This document shows positions 1 through 6,145 of a DNA stretch of 14,228 bases, piece after piece (the first letter of the stretch is position 1; each line of letters begins with the position of its first letter). The translations under genes and the position numbers were made by a program. The notes under the pieces were generated by a model. It did no database searches, was not told the DNA's origin, and worked only from the letters and a program-made list of their open reading frames with translations. The stretch is taken from NCBI GenBank assembly GCA_023700885.1, contig JAMPYA010000045.1, positions 1-14,228 on the forward strand, written 5' to 3'. The DNA is from Flavobacteriaceae bacterium. GTDB lineage: Bacteria; Bacteroidota; Bacteroidia; Flavobacteriales; Flavobacteriaceae.

Positions 1-48
1 AATTGTTCCTTTTGTTGTTTTTAACGAAGCATATAATCCGTCTTTCAT
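1..48 (-). CDS. N-terminus of a probable cyclophilin-type peptidyl-prolyl isomerase (partial)
   Basis: Only the first 16 codons are inside the window: ATG at 48 reading leftward to MKDGLYASLKTTKGTI. From memory, this opening resembles flavobacterial cyclophilin-type peptidyl-prolyl cis-trans isomerases, which start with a short 'M-x-x-G-x-Y-A-x-x-x-T-x-K-G' segment before the first beta strand. The gene lies 23 bases downstream of the prfC stop on the same strand, so the two may be cotranscribed. No catalytic residue is visible, so the family call is a recognition of the N-terminus only and could be wrong. The open frame and its spacing are directly visible. Confidence 0.55.
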   Translation of the reverse strand, partial: MKDGLYASLKTTKGTI

Positions 49-71
49 GTTTTTTAAATTTAAGGTTATTT

Positions 72-1673
72 TTATTTTTTTAAAGGATTAAATTCACTGG
101 TAAAGTGTAATTTAACTGATGGATATTTTTGTTGAGTCATTTGAATGGTAAATGGAGAGTCAGCCAAAAATACTAATTGATTTTGTTTATCCCTAGCTAA
201 ATAACGCTGTTTTACACGCAAAAATTCTTTAAACTCTTCATTTTTTTCATCATCCGGATGTACCCAACAAGCTTTGTGAATATTGATTGGTTCATAAGAA
301 CATTTCGCTCCATATTCATGTTCTAATCGATGTTGAATCACTTCGTATTGTAAAGCTCCAACAGTTCCAATAATTTTACGACTGTTATAGTCTAAAGTAA
401 ATAACTGTGCAACTCCTTCATCCATTAACTGGTCTACACCTTTAAATAATTGTTTAGATTTTAGAGGATCTGCATTGTTGATATACCTAAAATGTTCTGG
501 TGAAAAACTCGGAATTCCTTTAAAATTCAACATTTCTCCTTCAGTTAAGGTATCTCCAATTTTAAAATTTCCGGTATCATGTAATCCAACAATATCGCCC
601 GGAAATGATTCTTCTACAATTTCTTTTTTTTCCGCAAAAAATGTGTTTGGACTCGAAAATTTCATTTTTTTGTTAAGTCTAACATGTACATAAGGAGCAT
701 TTCTCTTAAATGTGCCAGATACAATTTTAATGAATGCTAATCGGTCTCGATGGTTGGGATCCATATTAGCGTGAATTTTAAATACAAATCCGGTAAAAGT
801 TTTTTCATCAGGATTTACTAAACGCTCTTCTGATTGCTTTGGACGTGGAGTAGGGGCAATTTCTATAAAACACTCTAACAACTCTTTTACTCCAAAGTTG
901 TTTAATGCAGATCCGAAAAATACTGGTTGTAAGTCTCCATTTAAATATTCATCTCTGTTAAATTCCGGATAAACTTCATATACCAATTCTAACTCTTCTC
1001 TAAGTTTATTAGCAGATTTTAAACCTACAAATTGTTCGAGTTCTTTACTTTCTAAATCAGTAAATTCAATTCCGGTTGATATTTTTTGTTTTTGATCGGG
1101 AGAAAATAAATTCAATTTTTTATCCCAAATATTATAAATTCCCTTAAAATCATAGCCCATTCCGATTGGGAAACTTAAGGGAGTTACACGTAAACCAAGT
1201 TTTTGTTCAACTTCATCCATTAAATCAAAAGCATCTTTACCTTCTCTATCCAACTTATTGATAAAAATAATCATCGGTATATTCCGCATTCTACAAACTT
1301 CAACTAACTTTTCTGTTTGCTCTTCAACTCCCTTAGCTACGTCAATTACAACAATAACACTATCAACAGCTGTTAAAGTTCTAAAAGTATCTTCAGCAAA
1401 ATCTTTGTGACCCGGAGTGTCTAATATGTTAATTTTTTTGTTTTTATATTCAAATGCTAATACTGAAGTTGCCACAGAAATACCACGTTGGCGTTCAATT
1501 TCCATAAAATCGGAAGTAGCACCTTTTTTAATTTTATTGCTTTTTACAGCACCAGCTTCTTGAATAGCACCACCATATAAAAGTAGTTTTTCTGTCAAGG
1601 TTGTTTTACCAGCATCGGGATGCGAAATTATACCAAAGGTTCTTCTGCGTTGTATTTCTTTTAAAAAACTCAT
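72..1673 (-). CDS. prfC: Peptide chain release factor 3
   Basis: A 533-residue translational GTPase, close to the 529 residues of E. coli RF3. It is cytoplasmic and removes RF1 or RF2 from the ribosome after peptide release, driven by GTP. The G domain carries the P-loop HPDAGKTT (18-25), the G2-region stretch RGIS (63-66), DTPGH (85-89) and NKLD (139-142). The C-terminal half follows RF3 and contains the stretch IIGTVGALQYEV. RF3 is told from EF-G by its length and by having only domains I-III. The start at 1673 fits MSFLKEIQRRRTFGIISHPDAGKT, the usual RF3 N-terminus, and a -7 element lies 19 bases upstream of it. The downstream neighbour is the partial cyclophilin gene. Nothing is missing or broken. 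Confidence 0.97.
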   Translation of the reverse strand: MSFLKEIQRRRTFGIISHPDAGKTTLTEKLLLYGGAIQEAGAVKSNKIKKGATSDFMEIERQRGISVATSVLAFEYKNKKINILDTPGHKDFAEDTFRTLTAVDSVIVVIDVAKGVEEQTEKLVEVCRMRNIPMIIFINKLDREGKDAFDLMDEVEQKLGLRVTPLSFPIGMGYDFKGIYNIWDKKLNLFSPDQKQKISTGIEFTDLESKELEQFVGLKSANKLREELELVYEVYPEFNRDEYLNGDLQPVFFGSALNNFGVKELLECFIEIAPTPRPKQSEERLVNPDEKTFTGFVFKIHANMDPNHRDRLAFIKIVSGTFKRNAPYVHVRLNKKMKFSSPNTFFAEKKEIVEESFPGDIVGLHDTGNFKIGDTLTEGEMLNFKGIPSFSPEHFRYINNADPLKSKQLFKGVDQLMDEGVAQLFTLDYNSRKIIGTVGALQYEVIQHRLEHEYGAKCSYEPINIHKACWVHPDDEKNEEFKEFLRVKQRYLARDKQNQLVFLADSPFTIQMTQQKYPSVKLHFTSEFNPLKK

Positions 1674-1691
1674 GAATTTTTAATTGAGGTG

Positions 1692-1699
1692 CAAAGATA
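1692..1699 (-). promoter_or_regulatory. -7 promoter element of prfC
   Basis: On the minus strand the octamer reads TATCTTTG, a perfect match to the Bacteroidota TAnnTTTG element, and is followed by CACC. It ends 18 bases before the prfC start codon. I see no good -33 TTG at the usual distance, so only the -7 element is supported. Confidence 0.6.
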
Positions 1700-1765
1700 C
1701 ATGAATCTTCTAATATCTAAAACCTAGTGAGTAAATTTAAGACTTCTGTAATTTTGTTTATAAAA

Positions 1766-2200
1766 CTAAAACATTTTTTTTCTTAAAATGCTATAGGCAC
1801 AGCGCGCAAGGGCAACAGGTTCTAGAGAGCCTTCTTGATATATTTTAACATCTGCTTTAATTACTCTATTTCCAATTTTGATTAAATCGGCTTCCACATA
1901 AATATCTTTTTTAAGGGCTCCATTAAGGTAATCTACACGCATATCGATTGTATTTATTTTATCATCAGGAAAAGAAAGGGTAGAGGCTCCAGCCAAACCA
2001 CCAGCAGTGTCTGCTATACTTGCTAAAATACCCCCATGCCATAATCCTTGTTTATAATCACCAACAAATTCCTCTTTAAAGGGTACATGTAGTTTTACAT
2101 GTCCTTTTTTTAACTCTGTAATTTGGATTCCGAAAATTTTATTGGCTGGAATTTTTTCTATGAATATTGTTTTTAAGATTTCAAATCTGTTTTTCTCCAT
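1766..2200 (-). CDS. PaaI-family hotdog-fold acyl-CoA thioesterase
   Basis: A 144-residue single hotdog domain of the PaaI / 4-hydroxybenzoyl-CoA thioesterase type, predicted to hydrolyse an acyl-CoA or aryl-CoA in the cytoplasm. The family signature HGG followed by an acidic residue is present: H55-G56-G57 and D64 in LWHGGILASIADTAGG. The later strand DMRVDYLNGALKKDIYVEA has the expected form 'x-D-x-R-V-D-Y-L', and R133 near the C-terminus is usual. The true substrate cannot be read from the sequence; no paa catabolic genes are nearby. The gene is divergent from idi across an 85-base promoter region and lies 92 bases upstream of prfC on the same strand. It has its own -7 element. Confidence 0.85.
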   Translation of the reverse strand: MEKNRFEILKTIFIEKIPANKIFGIQITELKKGHVKLHVPFKEEFVGDYKQGLWHGGILASIADTAGGLAGASTLSFPDDKINTIDMRVDYLNGALKKDIYVEADLIKIGNRVIKADVKIYQEGSLEPVALARCAYSILRKKMF

Positions 2201-2226
2201 AAAGATTTTCTATTTGTTGCTTTTAT

Positions 2227-2234
2227 CAAAAGTA
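2227..2234 (-). promoter_or_regulatory. -7 promoter element of the thioesterase gene
   Basis: The minus strand reads TACTTTTG, a perfect TAnnTTTG match, 26 bases upstream of the thioesterase ATG. It lies back to back with the idi -7 element (2262-2269), so this short gap holds two divergent promoters. No clear -33 element is seen for it. Confidence 0.5.
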
Positions 2235-2242
2235 CACAAAAG

Positions 2243-2269
2243 TTTGTTAGTTTTTTATTTGTAAATTTG
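2243..2269 (+). promoter_or_regulatory. Promoter of idi (-33 TTTG / -7 TAAATTTG)
   Basis: TAAATTTG at 2262-2269 matches the TAnnTTTG consensus exactly and is identical to the rpsA -7 element. A TTTG at 2243-2246 could be the -33 element, but the 15-base spacer is shorter than the usual 17-23. The idi start follows 16 bases after the -7 box, giving a very short leader. Confidence 0.6.
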
Positions 2270-2285
2270 TTTAAAATCAAAAATT

Positions 2286-2804
2286 ATGGCTGAAGAACTA
2301 GTAATTTTAGTAAATGAATCAGATGAACAAATTGGAGTAATGCCTAAAATGGAAGCTCATAAAAAAGGTTTACTTCACAGAGCTTTTTCTGTATTTGTGT
2401 TTAATAAATCAGGTGAATTAATGTTGCAACAAAGAGCAGCCTCTAAATATCATTCACCTTTATTGTGGACTAATACTTGTTGCAGTCATCAACGAGATGG
2501 TGAGCGTAATATTGAAGCAGGAAAAAGAAGACTGCAAGAAGAAATGGGATTTGTGTGCGAGTTAAGAGAAGTAACATCCTTTATTTATAACGCTCAGCTT
2601 GATAATGGATTAACAGAACATGAATTAGATCATGTTATGATTGGTTATTATGATGATTATCCTGAAATAAATAAAGAAGAAGTTGAAAATTATAAATGGA
2701 TGACTTTAGAAGATGTTAAAAATGATATTTTTATCAATCCGAATCAATATACCGTATGGTTTAAAATTATTTTTGAAAACTTTTATCATTATTTAAATAG
2801 TTAG
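2286..2804 (+). CDS. idi: Isopentenyl-diphosphate delta-isomerase, type I
   Basis: A 172-residue Nudix-fold enzyme that interconverts isopentenyl diphosphate and dimethylallyl diphosphate, the entry step to isoprenoids, quinone side chains and carotenoids; the E. coli enzyme has 182 residues. The catalytic cysteine region is TNTCCSH (62-68), with C66 aligning to E. coli C67. The acidic pair of the second active-site motif is E111 and E113 in TEHELDH. The Nudix-like helix EAGKRRLQEEMGF starts at 77. Type I idi is needed by organisms that make isoprenoids through mevalonate, as most Flavobacteriaceae do, but that pathway is not in this window. The pterin gene starts 2 bases after the idi stop, so the two are surely cotranscribed. 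No Shine-Dalgarno sequence precedes the ATG. Confidence 0.95.
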   Translation: MAEELVILVNESDEQIGVMPKMEAHKKGLLHRAFSVFVFNKSGELMLQQRAASKYHSPLLWTNTCCSHQRDGERNIEAGKRRLQEEMGFVCELREVTSFIYNAQLDNGLTEHELDHVMIGYYDDYPEINKEEVENYKWMTLEDVKNDIFINPNQYTVWFKIIFENFYHYLNS

Positions 2805-2806
2805 AA

Positions 2807-3217
2807 ATGAATGTAACTGTAAGTAGAAAAGCTCATTTTAATGCTGCCCACAAATTATATAATAGCGATTGGACTGATGCGCGAAACACTTTAGTTTTTG
2901 GAAAGTGCAGCAATCCCAATTATCACGGTCATAATTATGAATTAATAGTAAGTGTTAAAGGTTTAATACACCCAGAAACAGGATTTGTGATGGATATGAA
3001 AGAGTTAAAATTAATTATTAATACAGAGATTATCGATGTTTTTGACCATAAAAATCTAAATGAAGAATTGTTAGAATTTTCTACATTGAATCCTACTGCT
3101 GAAAATATTGCTGTTATAATATGGAATAAATTGAGGTCTAAAATTGATAACAATTTAAAATTAACTATTACTTTATATGAAACTCCTAGAAATTTTGTAA
3201 CCTATTCTGGAGACTAA
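2807..3217 (+). CDS. 6-pyruvoyl-tetrahydropterin synthase / 6-carboxytetrahydropterin synthase family
   Basis: A 136-residue enzyme of the PTPS/QueD T-fold family, acting on 7,8-dihydroneopterin triphosphate. The zinc ligands H15, H40 and H42, the catalytic C34 in FGKCSNPNYHGHNY, the DH pair D80-H81 in FDHKNLN, and E125 in LYETPRN are all present. The spacing C-x5-H-G-H, the stretch NPxxHGHNY and the C-terminal YETPRNFVTYSG resemble animal PTPS more than short E. coli QueD (121 residues, C-x3-H-G-H). Tetrahydropterin cofactor synthesis is therefore as likely as queuosine synthesis. No other queuosine or biopterin gene is visible here, so the exact product is open. It lies 2 bases behind idi, suggesting translational coupling. 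Confidence 0.9.
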   Translation: MNVTVSRKAHFNAAHKLYNSDWTDARNTLVFGKCSNPNYHGHNYELIVSVKGLIHPETGFVMDMKELKLIINTEIIDVFDHKNLNEELLEFSTLNPTAENIAVIIWNKLRSKIDNNLKLTITLYETPRNFVTYSGD

Positions 3218-3260
3218 AATAAATTTTTATATCTTTATAAATCTAAAAAAAAACTAAATT

Positions 3261-3377
3261 ATGGGTAAAGAAAAATCACCTTCAAAAAATAGCCCTAAAA
3301 AACCGGCTGAAAAATCATTAAAAGAAAAAAGGCTTGAAAAAAAAGCTAAGCAGGAAGAAAAAAAACGAAAAGACTAA
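3261..3377 (+). CDS. Small lysine-rich hypothetical protein (38 aa)
   Basis: A 38-codon frame from ATG at 3261 to TAA at 3375-3377 encodes a highly basic, hydrophilic peptide that opens MGKEKSPSKNSPKKPAEK and ends in a K/E-rich stretch (residues 18-38). It has no signal peptide or membrane segment. The A-rich ATG context (ACTAAATTATG) and a strong terminator 5 bases after the stop fit a real gene. I recall short 'KEKRxEKKAKK' proteins in other Flavobacteriaceae, but no function. The C-terminal half could be one charged helix that binds nucleic acid or the ribosome; that is inference from composition only. An upstream TATCTTTA (3230-3237) is one base off the -7 consensus. Chance A-rich sequence is the alternative. 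Confidence 0.6.
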   Translation: MGKEKSPSKNSPKKPAEKSLKEKRLEKKAKQEEKKRKD

Positions 3378-3381
3378 AATG

Positions 3382-3409
3382 AAAAATCCCGTTTTTCGGG
3401 ATTTTTTTT
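3382..3409. terminator. Bidirectional Rho-independent terminator between the 38-aa gene and the deaminase
   Basis: A 10-base-pair stem (AAAAATCCCG at 3382-3391 with CGGGATTTTT at 3397-3406) encloses a TTTTT loop and is followed by more T. The A-tract on the 5' side makes it work in both directions. It starts 4 bases after the 38-aa gene stop and overlaps the stop codon of the convergent deaminase gene (3408-3410). Confidence 0.9.
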
Positions 3410-4415
3410 ATGAATTTAATTTATAGTATTCTTCTAATTCTATTAGATTTTTTTGCTTAGTTGCTTCATCCAGTAACGAATATTCAAATGAATTCTTAGC
3501 TAATTGATATAAATCTTCTTTAGTTAAATTCAAAGCCTCTTGTATTGATTCATAATTTTGGTTTACTTGACCCCCAAAATAGGCTGGATCATCAGAATTA
3601 ATAGTAACTTTCAGTCCCAAATCTATCATTTTCTTTAGTGGATGATTTTTCAAATCATTGACCACTTTTAAAGCTAAATTTGATAAAGGACAAACTGTTA
3701 AAGCTAAATTACGCTTAATAATTTCTGTCACTAATTTTTCATCTTGAAGTGAATTGTTTCCATGGTCAATTCTTTTAATTCCCAACAAATCAATAGCTTC
3801 CCAAACGTAGTCTGCATTTCCTTCTTCTCCGGCATGGGCTAACGGAATGTATCCTTCTAAAACAGCAGCTCTAAAAACATTTTTAAATTTTGAGGGAGGA
3901 TTTCCTTTTTCAGAAGAATCTAAGCCCACAGCTTTAATTTTATGTTTAAAGGGCAGAGATTGTGCTAATGTTTTAAAAGCTTCTTCTTCAGATAAATGTC
4001 TTAAAAAGCTCATGATTAGAAATGAAGTTATTCCGAAATTCTTTTGAGCATCTTCAATTGCACGAGAAATTCCACTTATTACTGTTTCAAAAGAAACTCC
4101 TCTATCTGTATGTGTTTGAGGATCGAACATAATTTCGGTATGTCTAACATTTTGAGCCATACATTTTGTTAAATAACTATAGGTTAAGTCATAAAAATCT
4201 TGTTCAAATAATAAGACCCCTGCTCCTTGATAATAAATATCCAAGAAATCTTGTAAGCAATTAAAATGGTAAGCTTTAGCTAATTCTTCAACTGAATTAT
4301 AAGGAAGTTTAATTTGATTTCGTTGTGCAATTTTAAACATCAATTCAGGCTCAAAAGTTCCTTCTATGTGCAGATGTAATTCAGCTTTGGGTAAATTTTG
4401 GATAAATATTTTCAT
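3408..4415 (-). CDS. Adenosine/adenine deaminase family protein, probably adenine deaminase
   Basis: A 335-residue zinc-dependent amidohydrolase that deaminates a purine in salvage. Metal and catalytic residues are complete: H14 and H16 (HLHIEG), H194 and E197 (AHAGEEG), H218 (DHG), D275 and D276 (NSDDPAYFGG). Several stretches, FDPQTHTDRG (97-106), FLRHLSEEEA (137-146), GLDSSEKGNPPSKF (164-177), VCPLSN (241-246) and NSDDPAYFGG, are those I associate with the fungal Aah1 / Pseudomonas adenine aminohydrolase branch rather than true adenosine deaminase. The likely reaction is adenine to hypoxanthine. The frame stays open to 4460, but the added 15 residues are hydrophobic and unlike the family, and a -7 element lies inside them, so the start at 4415 is chosen. 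Automatic annotation would probably say 'add'. Confidence 0.93.
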   Translation of the reverse strand: MKIFIQNLPKAELHLHIEGTFEPELMFKIAQRNQIKLPYNSVEELAKAYHFNCLQDFLDIYYQGAGVLLFEQDFYDLTYSYLTKCMAQNVRHTEIMFDPQTHTDRGVSFETVISGISRAIEDAQKNFGITSFLIMSFLRHLSEEEAFKTLAQSLPFKHKIKAVGLDSSEKGNPPSKFKNVFRAAVLEGYIPLAHAGEEGNADYVWEAIDLLGIKRIDHGNNSLQDEKLVTEIIKRNLALTVCPLSNLALKVVNDLKNHPLKKMIDLGLKVTINSDDPAYFGGQVNQNYESIQEALNLTKEDLYQLAKNSFEYSLLDEATKQKNLIELEEYYKLNS

Positions 4416-4442
4416 TTCAAGATTTAATAGTAGATTGAAATA

Positions 4443-4450
4443 CAAAAATA
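4443..4450 (-). promoter_or_regulatory. -7 promoter element of the deaminase gene
   Basis: The minus strand reads TATTTTTG, matching TAnnTTTG, 27 bases upstream of the ATG at 4415. A transcript starting just after it would not contain the upstream in-frame ATG at 4460, which supports the shorter protein. No convincing -33 is seen. Confidence 0.45.
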
Positions 4451-4501
4451 GAAGAATCAATTTAAATCGTTAAAAAAATATTCAAAATTTCTTAATTGAT
4501 G

Positions 4502-4586
4502 TTATAGTAAATGATTAATAGAGATGTTATTAAAACTTTAAAACTAAACAAATTACTTCAATTAAATTCTTCAAAATTTACTATAA
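4502..4586. repeat. 11-base inverted repeat in the divergent promoter region
   Basis: TTATAGTAAAT at 4502-4512 is the exact reverse complement of ATTTACTATAA at 4576-4586, with 63 bases between. The arms lie between the deaminase promoter and the promoter of the 88-residue protein. The right arm ends 18 bases before the TACATTTG -7 element. It may be a pair of regulator sites or chance in AT-rich DNA. Confidence 0.5.
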
Positions 4587-4604
4587 ATATTTATTAAAAT
4601 GTAC

Positions 4605-4612
4605 TACATTTG
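4605..4612 (+). promoter_or_regulatory. -7 promoter element of the 88-aa gene
   Basis: TACATTTG matches TAnnTTTG and is followed by CGGC. It contains the in-frame TTG (4610-4612) that a longest-frame caller would take as a start; because it is promoter sequence, the ATG at 4631, 18 bases downstream, is the credible start. No TTG -33 is seen at standard distance. Confidence 0.6.
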
Positions 4613-4630
4613 CGGCATAAAAATAAAATT

Positions 4631-4897
4631 ATGGCAAGCGTAAAAAATTTAAAAAAAGACATTAATTATGTTTTAGGTGATGTTGTTGATGCAATATATT
4701 TATGGGAAATGTATAATTCTAATACTGATGCTAAAGCATCTCAAGCTGTTGTAGAAGAAGCATTTAGTTCTTATGATGAATTAATTGCAAGAGTTAATCA
4801 AAAGAATATTGAAAACAAAAAAGCTCATTTTGCTTCAATTAGAAAAGACTTAGAAACAGTTGCTTTTTCATTAGTAGAAAAAGTTAATAATCTATAA
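4631..4897 (+). CDS. Conserved flavobacterial protein of unknown function (88 aa)
   Basis: An 88-residue soluble protein opening MASVKNLKKDINYVLGDVVD and ending LVEKVNNL. It has no signal peptide, membrane segment, cysteine or known catalytic motif. It looks almost fully alpha-helical, with a charged C-terminal half (residues 46-88) that could form a helical pair. I recall close relatives with the same 'M-x-S-V-K-N-L-K-K-D-I-N-Y-V-L-G-D' opening in many Flavobacteriaceae, all uncharacterised. The start is ATG 4631, since the in-frame TTG at 4610 overlaps the -7 box. The next small gene follows after 56 bases on the same strand. A helical, adaptor-like or regulatory role is possible but unproven. 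Confidence 0.85.
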   Translation: MASVKNLKKDINYVLGDVVDAIYLWEMYNSNTDAKASQAVVEEAFSSYDELIARVNQKNIENKKAHFASIRKDLETVAFSLVEKVNNL

Positions 4898-4953
4898 TAA
4901 ATTGAAATAATTCTCGTTATAATTTTTGGAAATCCTAATTATAAAAATAATAA

Positions 4954-5151
4954 ATGGCAAGAGCTATATACGATTACACTAAAACAGTTTTAGAAAGAGT
5001 TAGTTTTGATGTTGAGTTATTTTGTAGAGAATTGTCTAAAGCGGTTCAAATTTTACTTCCATTTGAATTAAATGAATTAAAAATTTGGTTATTTGAATTT
5101 ACCAAAGATAAACCGCAACTTTATTCATGTATTTCAATTATAGAAAAATAA
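4954..5151 (+). CDS. Conserved flavobacterial small protein of unknown function (65 aa)
   Basis: A 65-residue protein opening MARAIYDYTKTVLERVSFDV, with cysteines C24 (in ELFCREL) and C59 (in LYSCISI). No signal peptide or clear membrane helix; the stretch KAVQILLPFELNELKIWLFEF looks like amphipathic helices. I recall flavobacterial relatives with the same 'MARAIYDYTKTVLxRVSFD' opening, all of unknown function and usually next to the 88-residue protein's homologue. It lies 56 bases downstream of that gene; a weak promoter-like stretch is in the gap (TTG at 4902-4904, imperfect -7 near 4921-4928), so it may be cotranscribed or partly independent. Its stop codon lies within the shared terminator with oxyR. 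Confidence 0.82.
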   Translation: MARAIYDYTKTVLERVSFDVELFCRELSKAVQILLPFELNELKIWLFEFTKDKPQLYSCISIIEK

Positions 5152-5184
5152 CAAAAGGAGTTTAATAAACTCCTTTTGTTTTTT
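5150..5184. terminator. Bidirectional terminator overlapping both convergent stop codons
   Basis: An inverted repeat of 15 bases per arm, AACAAAAGGAGTTTA (5150-5164) and its complement (5166-5180), is followed by a T-run to 5184. Both the 65-aa gene stop (5149-5151) and the oxyR stop (5162-5164) fall in or touch it, so it serves the two convergent genes and also encodes the end of OxyR. Confidence 0.88.
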
Positions 5185-6115
5185 GTAATGGGCTAATAAT
5201 TTTTACATCATGAAAAGCAATGGCCCCTCTTATCACACTGTCTATAGTAGTTTTTAAAGCCTCAATTAATTGCATTTTAAGTTGAGATTTGTGGTGTATT
5301 ATACTTACAGCTCTTGCCGGAATAGGTTCGTTAAACTCTCTTAAATATTTTTTATCACTCTCATTTAAGTCAAAAGTTGTTAAATAAGGCAGTAAAGTCA
5401 TTCCCATATTTTCTTTTGATAATTTAATAAGTGTTTCAAAGTTTCCGCTCTGAAATTGAAAACCCGATTTATGAGACAAAGGTGAAATATTACATAAATT
5501 GATAATACTATCTTTAAAACAATGTCCATCTCTTAATAATAAAATATCCTCAAGATTCAATTCTGATGGATTTATTTTTTGCTTACTATATAACCGATGG
5601 TTTTCAGGAATAAAATTTACAAAAGGTTCATAGTATAAAATTTTTTCTTTGATATTTTCATTCTCTAAAGGTGTAGCTGCTATGGCAGCATCTAAATGAC
5701 CATCAGATAGTTTTTTGATAATTTCCTGTGTAGTAAGTTCTTCTACAATTAAATTAACTTTTGTATATTTTTTTAAAAATGTCTTTAAAAACATTGGTAA
5801 AAGAGTAGGAGTGATGGTAGGGATTATTCCAATTCTAAAATCGCCTCCAATAAACCCCTTTTGCTGATCTACAATATCCGATAAGCGATTACTTTCATTA
5901 ACAATAGTTTTAGCTTGTTCAACTACTTTTTTTCCAATTTCTGTAAGCGCTATTGGTTTTTTATTTCGATTAAAGATTTGAATTTCTAATTCTTCTTCAA
6001 GTTTTTGTATTTGCATACTTAATGTTGGTTGAGTAACAAAAGAATGCTCAGCTGCAATGGTGAAATTTCTATATTCAGCAACTGCTAAGACGTATTTAAG
6101 TTGTGTAATAGTCAT
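5162..6115 (-). CDS. oxyR: OxyR, hydrogen-peroxide-sensing LysR-type regulator
   Basis: A 317-residue LysR-type transcription factor. Residues 1-60 are the winged-helix domain (ITQLKYVLAVAEYRNFTIAA, then TQPTLSMQIQKLE), followed by a linker helix and a periplasmic-binding-protein-like sensor domain (about 90-300). The sensor has GIIPTITPTLLP (96-107), as in OxyR, and the redox motif RDGHCFKDSIINLC, whose cysteines C199 and C208 have exactly the numbering and spacing of the E. coli OxyR disulfide pair. It is therefore predicted to sense peroxide by reversible disulfide formation and to activate genes for catalase, Dps and similar proteins, none of which is in this window. It is convergent with the 65-aa gene, and a palindrome at its promoter suggests autoregulation. 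Confidence 0.94.
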   Translation of the reverse strand: MTITQLKYVLAVAEYRNFTIAAEHSFVTQPTLSMQIQKLEEELEIQIFNRNKKPIALTEIGKKVVEQAKTIVNESNRLSDIVDQQKGFIGGDFRIGIIPTITPTLLPMFLKTFLKKYTKVNLIVEELTTQEIIKKLSDGHLDAAIAATPLENENIKEKILYYEPFVNFIPENHRLYSKQKINPSELNLEDILLLRDGHCFKDSIINLCNISPLSHKSGFQFQSGNFETLIKLSKENMGMTLLPYLTTFDLNESDKKYLREFNEPIPARAVSIIHHKSQLKMQLIEALKTTIDSVIRGAIAFHDVKIISPLQKTKGVY

Positions 6116-6133
6116 TAGTATAAGTTTTTGCGA

Positions 6134-6141
6134 TAAAGATA
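6134..6141 (-). promoter_or_regulatory. -7-like element of oxyR
   Basis: The minus strand reads TATCTTTA, one base off TAnnTTTG, 18 bases upstream of the oxyR start codon. It directly follows the palindrome at 6146-6162. Confidence 0.45.
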
Positions 6142-6145
6142 TAAA

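Noticed and set aside
475..693. Open frame on the plus strand inside prfC
   Set aside because: Antisense shadow of a clear RF3 gene, with no promoter and no recognisable protein. The same applies to antisense frames at 2935-3153, 3847-4047, 8349-8531, 9083-9277 and 9278-9460.
4416..4460. N-terminal extension of the deaminase to an upstream ATG
   Set aside because: The added 15 residues are hydrophobic, unlike the family, and contain the probable -7 element at 4443-4450.
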